The notes under the pieces were generated by a model. The model had not been told where the DNA came from and made no database searches. It saw nothing but the letters and a program-made list of their open reading frames with translations. Position numbers and translations under genes: made by a program. Below, piece by piece: positions 17,717 through 26,118 of a stretch of DNA of 64,000 bases (its first letter is position 1; the number at the start of each line of letters is the position of its first letter). The DNA is from Agrobacterium tumefaciens (GTDB lineage: Bacteria > Pseudomonadota > Alphaproteobacteria > Rhizobiales > Rhizobiaceae), in contig NZ_CP039888.1 of assembly GCF_005221325.1 (NCBI RefSeq), positions 806,001 to 870,000 on the forward strand, given 5' to 3'.

Positions 17717-18463
17717 GTGTCCGAAAAAGCTGAGAAGAAGCAGAACGCCCTCTGGGAGAACGTCAAGGTCATCATTCAGGCGCTGCTGCTGGCCATGGTC
17801 ATCCGCACCGTGCTGTTTCAGCCCTTCACGATCCCGTCAGGCTCGATGATGCCGACGCTTCTGGTTGGTGACTATCTGTTCGTCAACAAGTTCTCCTATG
17901 GCTATTCGAAATATTCGCTGCCCTTTTCGCCGAACCTCTTCTCAGGCCGTATCCTCGAATTCAGCAAGCCGAAGCGCGGCGATGTCGTGGTCTTCCGCCT
18001 GCCGCCCAATCCTGAAGTTGATTACATCAAGCGCCTGGTCGGCTTACCCGGTGACCGCGTGCAGGTGACGAACGGCGTGCTGTTCATCAACGGCCAGCCG
18101 GTTCCGAAGCAGCCCGATGGCGCCTTCACCTCCGATTACCGCGCCGATCCGGGCACCAATGTGCCGATCTTCCGCGAAACGCTCGACAATGGCGTCACCT
18201 ATGACACGCTCGACCAGTCGCCCGACTCGCGCGGCGACAACACCCGCGAATTCGTGGTGCCGGAAGGCCATTATTTCATGATGGGCGACAACCGCGACAA
18301 TTCGCTCGACAGCCGCTTCGACGTCGGTTTCGTGCCGGAAGAAAACCTGATCGGCCGCGCCAGCGTCATCTTCTTCTCGCTGGGCAACGACACACCGTTC
18401 AGCCGCATTTGGGAATGGCCGGCCAACATGCGTTGGGACCGCCTGTTCAAGGTTGTGGGATGA
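17717..18463 (+). CDS. lepB: Signal peptidase I
   Basis: Inner-membrane peptidase that removes signal peptides from exported proteins. It has 248 residues with a GTG start (gtgtccgaaaaa). One N-terminal membrane segment (about residues 18-36) precedes box B with the catalytic Ser (FTIPSGSMMPTLLVGDY), box D with the general-base Lys (YIKRLVGLPGD) and box E (GDNRDNSLDSR). The stop codon overlaps the rnc start (ATGA), so lepB and rnc are coupled. Confidence 0.95.
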   Translation: MSEKAEKKQNALWENVKVIIQALLLAMVIRTVLFQPFTIPSGSMMPTLLVGDYLFVNKFSYGYSKYSLPFSPNLFSGRILEFSKPKRGDVVVFRLPPNPEVDYIKRLVGLPGDRVQVTNGVLFINGQPVPKQPDGAFTSDYRADPGTNVPIFRETLDNGVTYDTLDQSPDSRGDNTREFVVPEGHYFMMGDNRDNSLDSRFDVGFVPEENLIGRASVIFFSLGNDTPFSRIWEWPANMRWDRLFKVVG

Positions 18464-19179
18464 GCAAGAGCAAGCCGCTTTCCGCGGACGAGATTTCCCG
18501 TCTGGAAGCGTTGATCGGATACGAATTCAAGGACAAGGCCCGGCTCGACCGGGCCTTGACCCATGCCAGCGCCCGCTCCGCCACGGCCGGCAATTACGAG
18601 CGGCTGGAATTTCTGGGCGATCGCGTTCTCGGTCTCTGCGTCGCAGAACTGCTGTTTTCCATTTTCCGCAATGCTACCGAGGGCGAATTGTCCGTCCGGC
18701 TGAACCAGCTGGTCAGCGCCGAATCCTGCGCCGCGATCGGTGATGAGATGGGCTTGCATAATTTCATCCGCACTGGATCGGACGTGAAGAAGCTCACCGG
18801 CAAGGCGATGCTCAACGTGCGCGCCGATGTGGTCGAAAGCCTGATCGCCACCATCTATCTGGATGGCGGGCTGGAAGCATCGCGTAAATTCATTCTGAAA
18901 TACTGGCAGAGCCGGGCTACAAGCGTGGATGCCGGGCGGCGCGATGCCAAGACCGAATTGCAGGAATGGGCGCATGCCAGATTTGCGACCACGCCCTCTT
19001 ACCGGGTTGACGATCGCTCCGGACCGGATCACGATCCCAGCTTCACCGTGACGGTGGAAATTCCCGGCGTGAAGCCGGAAACCGGCGTCGAGCGCTCCAA
19101 GCGCGCGGCCGAACAGGTGGCGGCAACCAGATTGCTGGAACGCGAAGGCGTCTGGCAGAAAAGCCCCACCCGAAACTGA
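18460..19179 (+). CDS. rnc: Ribonuclease III
   Basis: Double-stranded RNA endonuclease that processes rRNA precursors and mRNA. It has 239 residues: catalytic domain with the signature YERLEFLGDRVLGL and a downstream ADVVESLIATIYLDGG acidic motif, then a C-terminal dsRNA-binding domain (AKTELQEWAHARF to RAAEQVAATRLLE). The start MSKSKPLSADE overlaps the lepB stop. An in-frame upstream ATG would lie inside lepB. Confidence 0.95.
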   Translation: MSKSKPLSADEISRLEALIGYEFKDKARLDRALTHASARSATAGNYERLEFLGDRVLGLCVAELLFSIFRNATEGELSVRLNQLVSAESCAAIGDEMGLHNFIRTGSDVKKLTGKAMLNVRADVVESLIATIYLDGGLEASRKFILKYWQSRATSVDAGRRDAKTELQEWAHARFATTPSYRVDDRSGPDHDPSFTVTVEIPGVKPETGVERSKRAAEQVAATRLLEREGVWQKSPTRN

Positions 19180-19263
19180 GCACCCGACGAAAGGGTGCTG
19201 CAATCGAGCGTATGGCGGACCCCCGTGGCCGCATGTTGAATACCTCTGACCTTGATGGATATC

Positions 19264-20205
19264 ATGACCGATCACGAAAACCCCGCCGTAGCAGGCGAAG
19301 ACAATGCCCTTCCGACCCGTTCCGGTTTCGTCGCTCTCATCGGCCCGACCAATGCCGGCAAATCGACGCTGGTGAACCGGCTGGTGGGCGCAAAAGTCTC
19401 GATCGTTAGCCACAAGGTGCAGACGACGCGCGCCGTGATGCGCGGCATTGCCATCCACAAGAATGCGCAGATCGTTTTCATGGACACGCCCGGCATCTTC
19501 AAGCCGCGCCGCAGGCTCGACCGCGCCATGGTCACCTCGGCCTGGGGTGGCGCGAAGGATGCGGACCTCATTCTGCTGCTGATCGACAGCGAGCGCGGCC
19601 TGAAGGGTGACGCCGAGGCCATTCTCGAAGGGCTGAAGGATGTTCCGCAGAAGAAGATCCTGTGCCTCAACAAGATCGATCAGGTGAAGCGGGAAGACCT
19701 TCTGAAGCTCGCCGCCGCTGCCAACGAAACGGTTGCGTTTGACCGCACCTTCATGATTTCTGCCACGAACGGTTCGGGCTGCGAAGACCTGATGGATTAT
19801 CTGGTGGATACCCTGCCGGAAGGCCCGTGGTATTACCCGGAAGACCAGATTTCCGATCTGCCGATGCGCCAGCTCGCCGCCGAAATCACCCGCGAAAAAC
19901 TCTTCCTCCGTCTGCATCAGGAACTGCCCTATGCTTCGCATGTCGAGACGGAAAAGTGGGAGGAACGCAAGGACGGCTCCGTGCGCATCGAGCAGGTGAT
20001 CTATGTCGAGCGCGACAGCCAGAAGAAGATTGCTCTTGGCAAGAACGGCGATGCGATCAAGGCGATCTCCACCGCCTCGCGCAAGGAACTGTCTGAAATC
20101 CTCGAGCAGCCGGTGCATCTCTTCCTGTTCGTCAAGGTGCGCGAGAATTGGGGCGACGACCCCGAGCGTTTCCGTGAAATGGGTCTGGAATTCCCGCGGG
20201 GTTAA
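19264..20205 (+). CDS. era: GTPase Era
   Basis: Ribosome-assembly GTPase that binds 16S rRNA. It has 313 residues from MTDHENPAV; an in-frame ATG at 19255 and a TTG at 19252 would add three or four. G1 is GPTNAGKST, G3 is DTPGIFKPRR, G4 is NKID, and a C-terminal KH domain carries KKIALGKNGDAIKAIS. It follows rnc by about 85 bp, as in many bacteria; recO comes two genes later instead of directly. Confidence 0.95.
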   Translation: MTDHENPAVAGEDNALPTRSGFVALIGPTNAGKSTLVNRLVGAKVSIVSHKVQTTRAVMRGIAIHKNAQIVFMDTPGIFKPRRRLDRAMVTSAWGGAKDADLILLLIDSERGLKGDAEAILEGLKDVPQKKILCLNKIDQVKREDLLKLAAAANETVAFDRTFMISATNGSGCEDLMDYLVDTLPEGPWYYPEDQISDLPMRQLAAEITREKLFLRLHQELPYASHVETEKWEERKDGSVRIEQVIYVERDSQKKIALGKNGDAIKAISTASRKELSEILEQPVHLFLFVKVRENWGDDPERFREMGLEFPRG

Positions 20206-20346
20206 GGCACTCCCGGTTTGCCCCGGCACCTCGTTCCTGTGACAAGCACAGGAACGAATATCTTCATCCACCACCGGGAACCGAATACGTTCGGGCGGGT
20301 TGTTCCAAAACAATTGGGCGCAACCTTTTTTTGATGATGGATATTC

Positions 20347-21099
20347 ATGTCGCCAAAAAAACCGAACGGAATTTCCACCACCCCGTGCCAGCAATGTCCC
20401 CTGCGCGACCTGCCGCATTTCCGGGACTTTTCCTCCCCCGAACTCGATTTCGTCTCCCGTTTCAAGACGGGGGAACTGGCGGTGGAAAGCGGCTCCGTCA
20501 TTCTGATGGAAGGCTCGCACAGCGCCCATCTCTATACTGTCCTGCATGGCTGGGCTTTCCGTTACAAGACGCTGGAAGACGGCCGGCGGCAGATCCTCAA
20601 CTATGTCATGCCGGGTGACCTCGTTGGTCTTCAGGGCACGGTGATGGGGGAAATGCAGCATTCGGTGGAGGCACTGTCGCCGGTGACGCTCTGCGTCTTC
20701 GAGCGGTCGCGCCTCAACAACCTTTTCACCGATCACCCGGGCCTTGCCTATGACCTGACCTGGATCGCGGCAAGCGAGGAACGCATGCTCGACAGCCATC
20801 TCCTCAGCATTGGTCGCCGCACCGCGCTGGAGCGTGCGGCCTATCTCATCGCATTCCTCTACAGCAAGGCGAAGGCGGTTGATCTCGTGCGCGGCGAAAC
20901 CCCTATCCCCGTCACGCAGCAGCATGTCGCAGATACGCTCGGCCTTTCCATCGTGCACACCAATAAGACCTTGAGAAAGCTGGTCGATCGTGGCCTTATC
21001 CGCTGGACGGACAAGGGCTGTCTGGTGCTTGATAATGCCGGGCTGGCCCATGTGGCCGGCTGGGAAAGCGACGAGAAGCGTCAAAGGCCCTTCATCTGA
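20347..21099 (+). CDS. Crp/Fnr-family transcriptional regulator
   Basis: A 250-residue DNA-binding regulator. An N-terminal cyclic-nucleotide-binding-like beta barrel (about residues 35-150; GSVILMEGSHSAHLYTVLHGWAFRY-type sequence) is joined by a long dimer helix to a C-terminal winged helix (VTQQHVADTLGLSIVHTNKTLRKL). The N-terminus has PCQQCPL but lacks the four-Cys pattern of FNR iron-sulfur sensors. The effector is unknown. The gene sits between era and recO, immediately upstream of a response-regulator gene. Confidence 0.9.
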   Translation: MSPKKPNGISTTPCQQCPLRDLPHFRDFSSPELDFVSRFKTGELAVESGSVILMEGSHSAHLYTVLHGWAFRYKTLEDGRRQILNYVMPGDLVGLQGTVMGEMQHSVEALSPVTLCVFERSRLNNLFTDHPGLAYDLTWIAASEERMLDSHLLSIGRRTALERAAYLIAFLYSKAKAVDLVRGETPIPVTQQHVADTLGLSIVHTNKTLRKLVDRGLIRWTDKGCLVLDNAGLAHVAGWESDEKRQRPFI

Positions 21100-21234
21100 T
21101 CTTCTTCCGACATGTCTTTTTTAAATGACGCTGGAGCTGTAATTTGCGACTCCTGTCGTGATATCTCGCTTGAGATCACGTCGCAGACCGCGGCTTCGAG
21201 CCTTGCGGCTCTGTTTTTAGGAAGAAGAAAACAT

Positions 21235-21612
21235 ATGGTGCCACAACGGGTTATCATCGTTGAGGATGAATATCTGGTGGCGCTTGATGTCGAAGCGGTT
21301 CTCCAGTCCATGGGGGTGGAAACGGTCGTGATCGCCACGACGCTTGGGCAGGCAAGGCAAGCTCTCGACCAGGACGGCGCCGATTGCGTTCTTCTCGATG
21401 TCAGCCTGACAGACGGCAAAAGCTTTGATTTCGCGCGTGGATTGCGGGAAGTGGGCATTCCCTTCGGTTTCGTCAGCGGTTACGGCGACACGACGGGGTT
21501 TCCCGCTGATCTCTCGCACTCGCCTCTGCTCGGTAAGCCTTTCGGGGAAAATGAAATCATGGATTTTGTTCTCAAACTTGTCGGCATGCCGAGCGAGGCC
21601 GTAAAAGAATAA
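21235..21612 (+). CDS. Single-domain response regulator
   Basis: A stand-alone receiver of 125 residues. The acidic pocket is IVEDEY, the phospho-acceptor Asp is in CVLLDVSLTDG, and the conserved Lys is in LLGKPFGENEI. The start MVPQRVIIVEDE is preceded by aggaagaagaaa; an in-frame ATG at 21112 would add 41 residues unlike a receiver. No output domain, so it probably acts as a phosphate sink or relays to another protein. No kinase gene lies nearby. Confidence 0.85.
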   Translation: MVPQRVIIVEDEYLVALDVEAVLQSMGVETVVIATTLGQARQALDQDGADCVLLDVSLTDGKSFDFARGLREVGIPFGFVSGYGDTTGFPADLSHSPLLGKPFGENEIMDFVLKLVGMPSEAVKE

Positions 21613-21668
21613 CGTTTTGACGCCAGATCGGTTATGATCGGGCTTGAATCGAAATTCGGACAGGTTTC

Positions 21669-22433
21669 ATGCAGTGGCAGGATGAGGCGATCATTCTCGG
21701 CGTTAAACGCCATGGCGAGACGAGTGTCATCGCCGAGGTGATGACCCCTTCGCGCGGCCGCCATCTGGGCATGGTGCGCTCCGGCCGCTCTCGCACCATG
21801 CAGCCGGTGCTGCAGGCGGGAAATCGGGTGGATGTCATCTGGCGGGCGCGGCTGCATGACCATCTCGGCGAATTCCGCATCGAACCGCTGCAATTGCGCG
21901 CAGCACAGCTGATGGAGACGGCAACTGCCGTTTACGGTGTGCAGGCCATGGGCGCTTTGCTCAGGCTTCTGCCGGAGCGTGATCCGCATCCGCATCTTTA
22001 CCAGGCGCTCGATGTCATTCTCGACAATCTCCACGATCCCGTCGATGCAGGCGAACTGTTCGTGCGTTTCGAACTGGCGGTGCTGAACGATCTCGGTTTC
22101 GGCCTCGACCTCAGCGAATGTGCAGCAACGGGGCTGCGCAGTGATCTCATTTATGTCTCGCCGAAGACGGGCAGGGCGGTCTGCCGCACGGCGGGCGCAC
22201 CCTATGCGGCAAGGATGCTTGCGCTTCCTGCCTTTCTTGGCGAAGGCCAGTCGAAGGCGGCCGATCCCGAAAGCCTCGCGGCGGCGTTCCGTCTGACCGG
22301 CCATTTCCTTCACCGGCATGTTTATGATCCGCGCGGCATGAATGAAAACGCCGCCCGCGACGGTTTCGTGCAGGCGGCGCTGAAGGCGCTGGAGCGCAGG
22401 GCGACACCGCCCGCTCTCGATAAAGCGGTCTAG
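21669..22433 (+). CDS. recO: DNA repair protein RecO
   Basis: Helps RecR load RecA on gapped DNA (RecFOR pathway). It has 254 residues: an N-terminal OB fold ([28 protein letters not shown], with [12 protein letters not shown]), then a helical domain. The zinc-binding region is degenerate, with only Cys residues at DLSECAATG and GRAVCRTAG, as in other alphaproteobacterial RecO. The stop codon abuts a rhizobial repeat. Confidence 0.92.
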   Translation: MQWQDEAIILGVKRHGETSVIAEVMTPSRGRHLGMVRSGRSRTMQPVLQAGNRVDVIWRARLHDHLGEFRIEPLQLRAAQLMETATAVYGVQAMGALLRLLPERDPHPHLYQALDVILDNLHDPVDAGELFVRFELAVLNDLGFGLDLSECAATGLRSDLIYVSPKTGRAVCRTAGAPYAARMLALPAFLGEGQSKAADPESLAAAFRLTGHFLHRHVYDPRGMNENAARDGFVQAALKALERRATPPALDKAV

Positions 22434-22482
22434 AGCATTTCCAGGAAAAGTGGACCCCGGTTTTCCGTCAGGAAATGCGCTC
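22433..22482. repeat. Rhizobial-type intergenic palindromic repeat
   Basis: Outer arms GAGCATTTCC / GGAAATGCGCTC and inner arms GGAAAA / TTTTCC around GTGGACCCCGG. It begins at the last base of the recO stop codon and ends 5 bp before the minus-strand stop of the MFS gene, filling the gap between two convergent genes. It may serve as a bidirectional terminator. Related copy at 8363-8410. Confidence 0.75.
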
Positions 22483-22487
22483 CAGTC

Positions 22488-23702
22488 TTAGGCCATGGCA
22501 GGTCGTGGTGCCGGCCGCTCCTGAATGGGCCAGTGCACGATGGCCGCAAAAATCCCCATGCCGACGCCGAGCCACCAGACGATATCGTAGGTGCCGAACC
22601 GGTCATAAAGGAAGCCCCCCAGCCAGACGCCAAGGAACGAGCCGATCTGGTGAGTCAGGAAAACCACACCGCCCAGCATGCCGAGATGGCGTGTGCCGAA
22701 CATGATCGCCACCAGCGCATTGGTGGGCGGCACGGTGGAAAGCCACAGAATGCCCATGACGGAGGCGAAGAGGATGACCGAAAGCGGCGATTGCGGCAGC
22801 AGCAGGAAGGCCGTGACGACGACCGAGCGGGCGATATAGATATAGGCCAACAGATAGGGTTTCGAATAACGCTGGGCGATGACCCCGGCGGCGAGTGACC
22901 CGATGATGTTGAAGAAGCCGATCAGCGCCATGGAAATGACGGCGTAACGTGGTTCGATGCCGATATCGCCGAGATAGGCCGGGAAATGCGCTGTTATGAA
23001 GGCCACCTGAAAACCGCAGACGAAGAAACCGGTAGTTAAAAGCAGATAGCTCTTGTGGCCGAGCGCCTCCTTTAGCGCTTCGCCGGCCGTCTGCTGGAAC
23101 TGCGCCTGGGACTGGCTGCCGGAAGAGGAATTGCCGCGCATCGGCCATGCCAGCAGCGGAACGAGCACCATCATGGCGGCCAGCCAGACGAGGCTGTCCG
23201 ACCAGCCATAGGCGGAAATCAGCCCCTGGCTGATGGGCGCAAACAGGAACATGCCGGCCGAACCCGCCGCCGTGCCGATGCCGAAGGCAAGCGAGCGCTG
23301 CTGCGGCGTGACATGGCGCGCGAAGGCGGAAAGAATGACGCTGAAGGAACCGGCGGCAATGCCAAGCCCGACAAGCACGCCGCCACCGAAATGCAGCCAG
23401 AAGGGCGAAGTGCCGAAGGACATGCAGATGAGGCCAGCGGCATAAAGGATGCCGGAAAGTACCAGCACTCGGCCCGTGCCGTATTTATCCGCAATCGCGC
23501 CGAAGAACGGCTGGCCGAGGCCCCAGAACAGGTTCTGCAAAGCCATGGCGAGACCGAAGGTGGAGCGATCCCAGCCGGTATCGGCAAGCATCGGCAATTG
23601 GAAAAAGCCCATGGCCGAACGGGGACCGAAGGTCATGACCGCTATCAGCGACCCGGCGGCGATAATCAGCCAGGGCATGGTCTGGCGTGTGGCTTGCGAC
23701 AT
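22488..23702 (-). CDS. Major facilitator superfamily transporter
   Basis: Inner-membrane secondary transporter of 404 residues with about 12 hydrophobic segments. Start chosen at MSQATRQTMPW (23702); an in-frame extension to 23747 adds residues without family character. The loop after segment 2 reads GAIADKYGTGRV, the MFS motif A form. A polar, Ser/Gln-rich linker (GNSSSGSQSQAQFQQ) separates the two halves. It resembles oxalate/formate-antiporter-like and monocarboxylate-type MFS proteins; the substrate is not evident. Confidence 0.88.
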   Translation of the reverse strand: MSQATRQTMPWLIIAAGSLIAVMTFGPRSAMGFFQLPMLADTGWDRSTFGLAMALQNLFWGLGQPFFGAIADKYGTGRVLVLSGILYAAGLICMSFGTSPFWLHFGGGVLVGLGIAAGSFSVILSAFARHVTPQQRSLAFGIGTAAGSAGMFLFAPISQGLISAYGWSDSLVWLAAMMVLVPLLAWPMRGNSSSGSQSQAQFQQTAGEALKEALGHKSYLLLTTGFFVCGFQVAFITAHFPAYLGDIGIEPRYAVISMALIGFFNIIGSLAAGVIAQRYSKPYLLAYIYIARSVVVTAFLLLPQSPLSVILFASVMGILWLSTVPPTNALVAIMFGTRHLGMLGGVVFLTHQIGSFLGVWLGGFLYDRFGTYDIVWWLGVGMGIFAAIVHWPIQERPAPRPAMA

Positions 23703-23868
23703 GACTATTCCCCCATCGCAGCGCCGCGGCCAAAAGAAAAGGCGCATGGCTTGCTGCAGATTCCTCTATGATGAGATGAATATTATCGTTTGTCAGGCCG
23801 TCCCACTAGCGACTTTTCTTGACGGCCATTATTCATGACGTTGATGGAATACGGTCGGAGCGACGACG

Positions 23869-24603
23869 ATGAAACAGAATATCTACGACGATACAGGGTT
23901 TTTCAAGCGTTATAGCGCCATGCCGCGCTCCGTTGAAGGTCTGCGCCAGGCCGGCGAATGGCATGAGTTGCGCGCCATGCTGCCGGACCTGCAAGACAGG
24001 TCTTTTCTCGACCTAGGCTGTGGTTTCGGCTGGCATTGCCGTTATGCGGCGGAGCAGGGGGCTGCCCATGTCGTCGGCGTCGATCTTTCGGAAAACATGC
24101 TGCGCCGCGCTGCCGAGATCAATGGCGGCCCGGGCATCGACTATCGCCGGGCGGCGATTGAAGACATCGACTTTCCGCAGGACAGTTTCGATGTGGTGCT
24201 GAGTTCGCTTGCCCTGCATTACGTCCGCGATCTCGACGGGGCATTCGCAAAGATTTTCGCGGTGCTTAAAGCGGGTGGCGATTTCGTCTTTTCCATCGAA
24301 CATCCGGTCTTCACCGCGCTGGAAAAACAGGACTGGTTTTATGGTGAGGATGGCGAAATCCTGCACTGGCCACTCGACAACTACCAGAACGAAGGCGTGC
24401 GCCACTCCAACTGGATGGCGGATAATGTGGTCAAATATCACCGCACCGTGTCAGGCATTCTCAACGGCTTGCTGTCCGCCGGTTTTGCCCTGACGCAGCT
24501 GGCGGAACCACGGCCTGATCCGGCTTTGCTCGCGGAGCGACCGGAGATGAAACACGAAGATCGCCGCCCGATCTTTCTGATCGTCAGCGCCCGCAAACCG
24601 TGA
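23869..24603 (+). CDS. SAM-dependent class I methyltransferase
   Basis: A 244-residue cytoplasmic methyltransferase. Motif I is FLDLGCGFGWHCRYA, followed by VVGVDLSENML (Asp at the end of strand 2) and DVVLSSLALHYVRDL (motif IV region, Methyltransf_11-type). The C-terminal part (FSIEHPVFTALEKQDW, YHRTVSGILNGLLSAGF) is like UbiE/YcgJ-group enzymes acting on small molecules. The substrate cannot be told. Transcribed divergently from the MFS gene. Confidence 0.88.
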   Translation: MKQNIYDDTGFFKRYSAMPRSVEGLRQAGEWHELRAMLPDLQDRSFLDLGCGFGWHCRYAAEQGAAHVVGVDLSENMLRRAAEINGGPGIDYRRAAIEDIDFPQDSFDVVLSSLALHYVRDLDGAFAKIFAVLKAGGDFVFSIEHPVFTALEKQDWFYGEDGEILHWPLDNYQNEGVRHSNWMADNVVKYHRTVSGILNGLLSAGFALTQLAEPRPDPALLAERPEMKHEDRRPIFLIVSARKP

Positions 24604-24620
24604 TGGCATGAGGGGCTGGC

Positions 24621-25463
24621 CTAGCGTCTCTTGATTGCCCAGCCCTCCGGCCGTTCCTCGACCACTCTTGCCAGATCGCCGACGGACAGACTGCCTTCTC
24701 CGCGCGGCGTCACGTTCCAGCCAAAGAGCGGCCCCGGCACGCGCCGGTCGCCGGACATGCGGATGCGGCCCATGGCTTTCATGGGGGAGGGTACGTCGCG
24801 GGAGCCGGTCGTCTGGTCCTGCGTGGTCATGATGCAGCGGGCGCAGGGCTTGACGAGATCGAAACGAATGCCGCCGATCTCTATAGCTGCCCAGCGGTCC
24901 TCCGCCCAGGGCTCGTCCGTTTCCAGCACGATATTCGGCCGGAACCGTTCCATGCCGACGGCATCCTCGCCATTGGCGCGCATATTGTCGTTGAGTGCGG
25001 CAAGCGAGGCGGTGGTGGTGACGAGGATCTGGTAACCGTCGGCAAAGGTGACGGGTGTTTCATTGCCCGTCCATTCAAGGCTTGCGATGCGTTTTGCGGC
25101 ATCGTCGAAAAAGGCGAGCTTCACCTCGCGCCCGAGCCAGGCTGAGAGCGTGTCGTTGGTGTCATCATCGGCGATATTGGCGCTGACGATCGATTTCCAC
25201 ACGGCCACATCCATGCGCTGCCCTGAGGGTCTTGCGAAAATCTCGCCGTTCTTCTCGCGCGAAAGCACCATGCCACCATCCGCGTGCCGCGCCAGCACGG
25301 TGGCGATATCTGGTAATTCGCGCTGGGTGATGAAATGGCCGGAAGGGTCGGTCAGCATGGCGCGTCGGTCACCCGGCAGGCCTTCCGCCGAAACGGCGCT
25401 TTCCGTAAGGGCGATGCCGCGCGCGCTTTTCAGCGGATAGATGTTGAGTTCTGTCACACGCAT
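24621..25463 (-). CDS. MOSC-domain protein (YcbX-like)
   Basis: A 280-residue protein with an N-terminal MOSC beta-barrel domain (LNIYPLKSARGIAL, GDRRAMLTDPSG) and a C-terminal MOSC domain with the conserved Cys in PCARCIMTTQDQTTG, the expected molybdenum-cofactor ligand. YcbX-type proteins reduce N-hydroxylated compounds. Start at MRVTELN (25463) is preceded by gagga at good spacing and lies 10 bp after the HD gene; an ATG at 25484 would overlap that gene. Likely last gene of the DUF2339-HD-MOSC operon. Confidence 0.9.
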   Translation of the reverse strand: MRVTELNIYPLKSARGIALTESAVSAEGLPGDRRAMLTDPSGHFITQRELPDIATVLARHADGGMVLSREKNGEIFARPSGQRMDVAVWKSIVSANIADDDTNDTLSAWLGREVKLAFFDDAAKRIASLEWTGNETPVTFADGYQILVTTTASLAALNDNMRANGEDAVGMERFRPNIVLETDEPWAEDRWAAIEIGGIRFDLVKPCARCIMTTQDQTTGSRDVPSPMKAMGRIRMSGDRRVPGPLFGWNVTPRGEGSLSVGDLARVVEERPEGWAIKRR

Positions 25464-25473
25464 CTTACTATCC

Positions 25474-26118
25474 TCATATCTCATCGAGAAACAGGTCGAG
25501 CACCTGTTTCAGCCGCTCATGGCGGGCTTTGGCCATCTGCCGCCCCGTCTCGGTGCGAAAGCCGTCGGCCAGTTTGAACAGCTTTGTTTCGAAATGGTCG
25601 ATGGCAAAGGCGCGATCATCAAGCGGTCGCTCCTTCGCCAGCGGATCGGCCGGATCATAAAGCGCCGAGCCCATGCGCCCGGCAATATAAAAGCAGCGCG
25701 CCGCGCCGACCATGCCGATGGCATCCAGCCGGTCGGCATCCTGAAGGATTTTCGCCTCCAGTGTCTGCGGCTCGATATTGGCGGAAAAGCTGTGGGTGGT
25801 GATGGCATGCGCGGCGGCGTCGATATCCTGCCGCTGCCAGCCGAGCCTCTCAAGAATGCCCGCCGCCTTTTCCGCTGCCAGCCGCGAGGCCTGCGCCCGC
25901 AAGGGCGAATTCTTCTCCACCGCCACGCAATCATGCAGCAGCACGCTTGCCGCGAGCACATTGCCATCCCCGCCTTCGCCCGCATGGATGCGCATGGCGT
26001 TGCGGAAGACGCGGTGAATATGGGCAAGATCGTGCGAGCCGTCGCCCGCATCGGCGGCGTGTGGTATCAGGTCCTGCGCAAGCGCCGCATAGGGCGCGAA
26101 AGCTTCGGCCGCGATCAT
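25474..26118 (-). CDS. HD-domain phosphohydrolase (YedJ-like)
   Basis: A 214-residue metal-dependent phosphohydrolase. The HD metal ligands are visible as His in GSHDLAHIHRV, His-Asp in VLLHDCVAV and Asp in ILQDADRLDAIG. The substrate is unknown; the family is probably nucleotide-directed. Its start overlaps the stop of the DUF2339 gene by 4 bp (ATGA), and MOSC follows 10 bp later, so the three should be one transcript. Confidence 0.88.
   Translation of the reverse strand: MIAAEAFAPYAALAQDLIPHAADAGDGSHDLAHIHRVFRNAMRIHAGEGGDGNVLAASVLLHDCVAVEKNSPLRAQASRLAAEKAAGILERLGWQRQDIDAAAHAITTHSFSANIEPQTLEAKILQDADRLDAIGMVGAARCFYIAGRMGSALYDPADPLAKERPLDDRAFAIDHFETKLFKLADGFRTETGRQMAKARHERLKQVLDLFLDEI

Noticed and set aside
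21112..21234. Longer N-terminus of the response regulator starting at 21112
   Set aside because: The added 41 residues do not resemble a receiver, and aggaagaag lies correctly in front of 21235.
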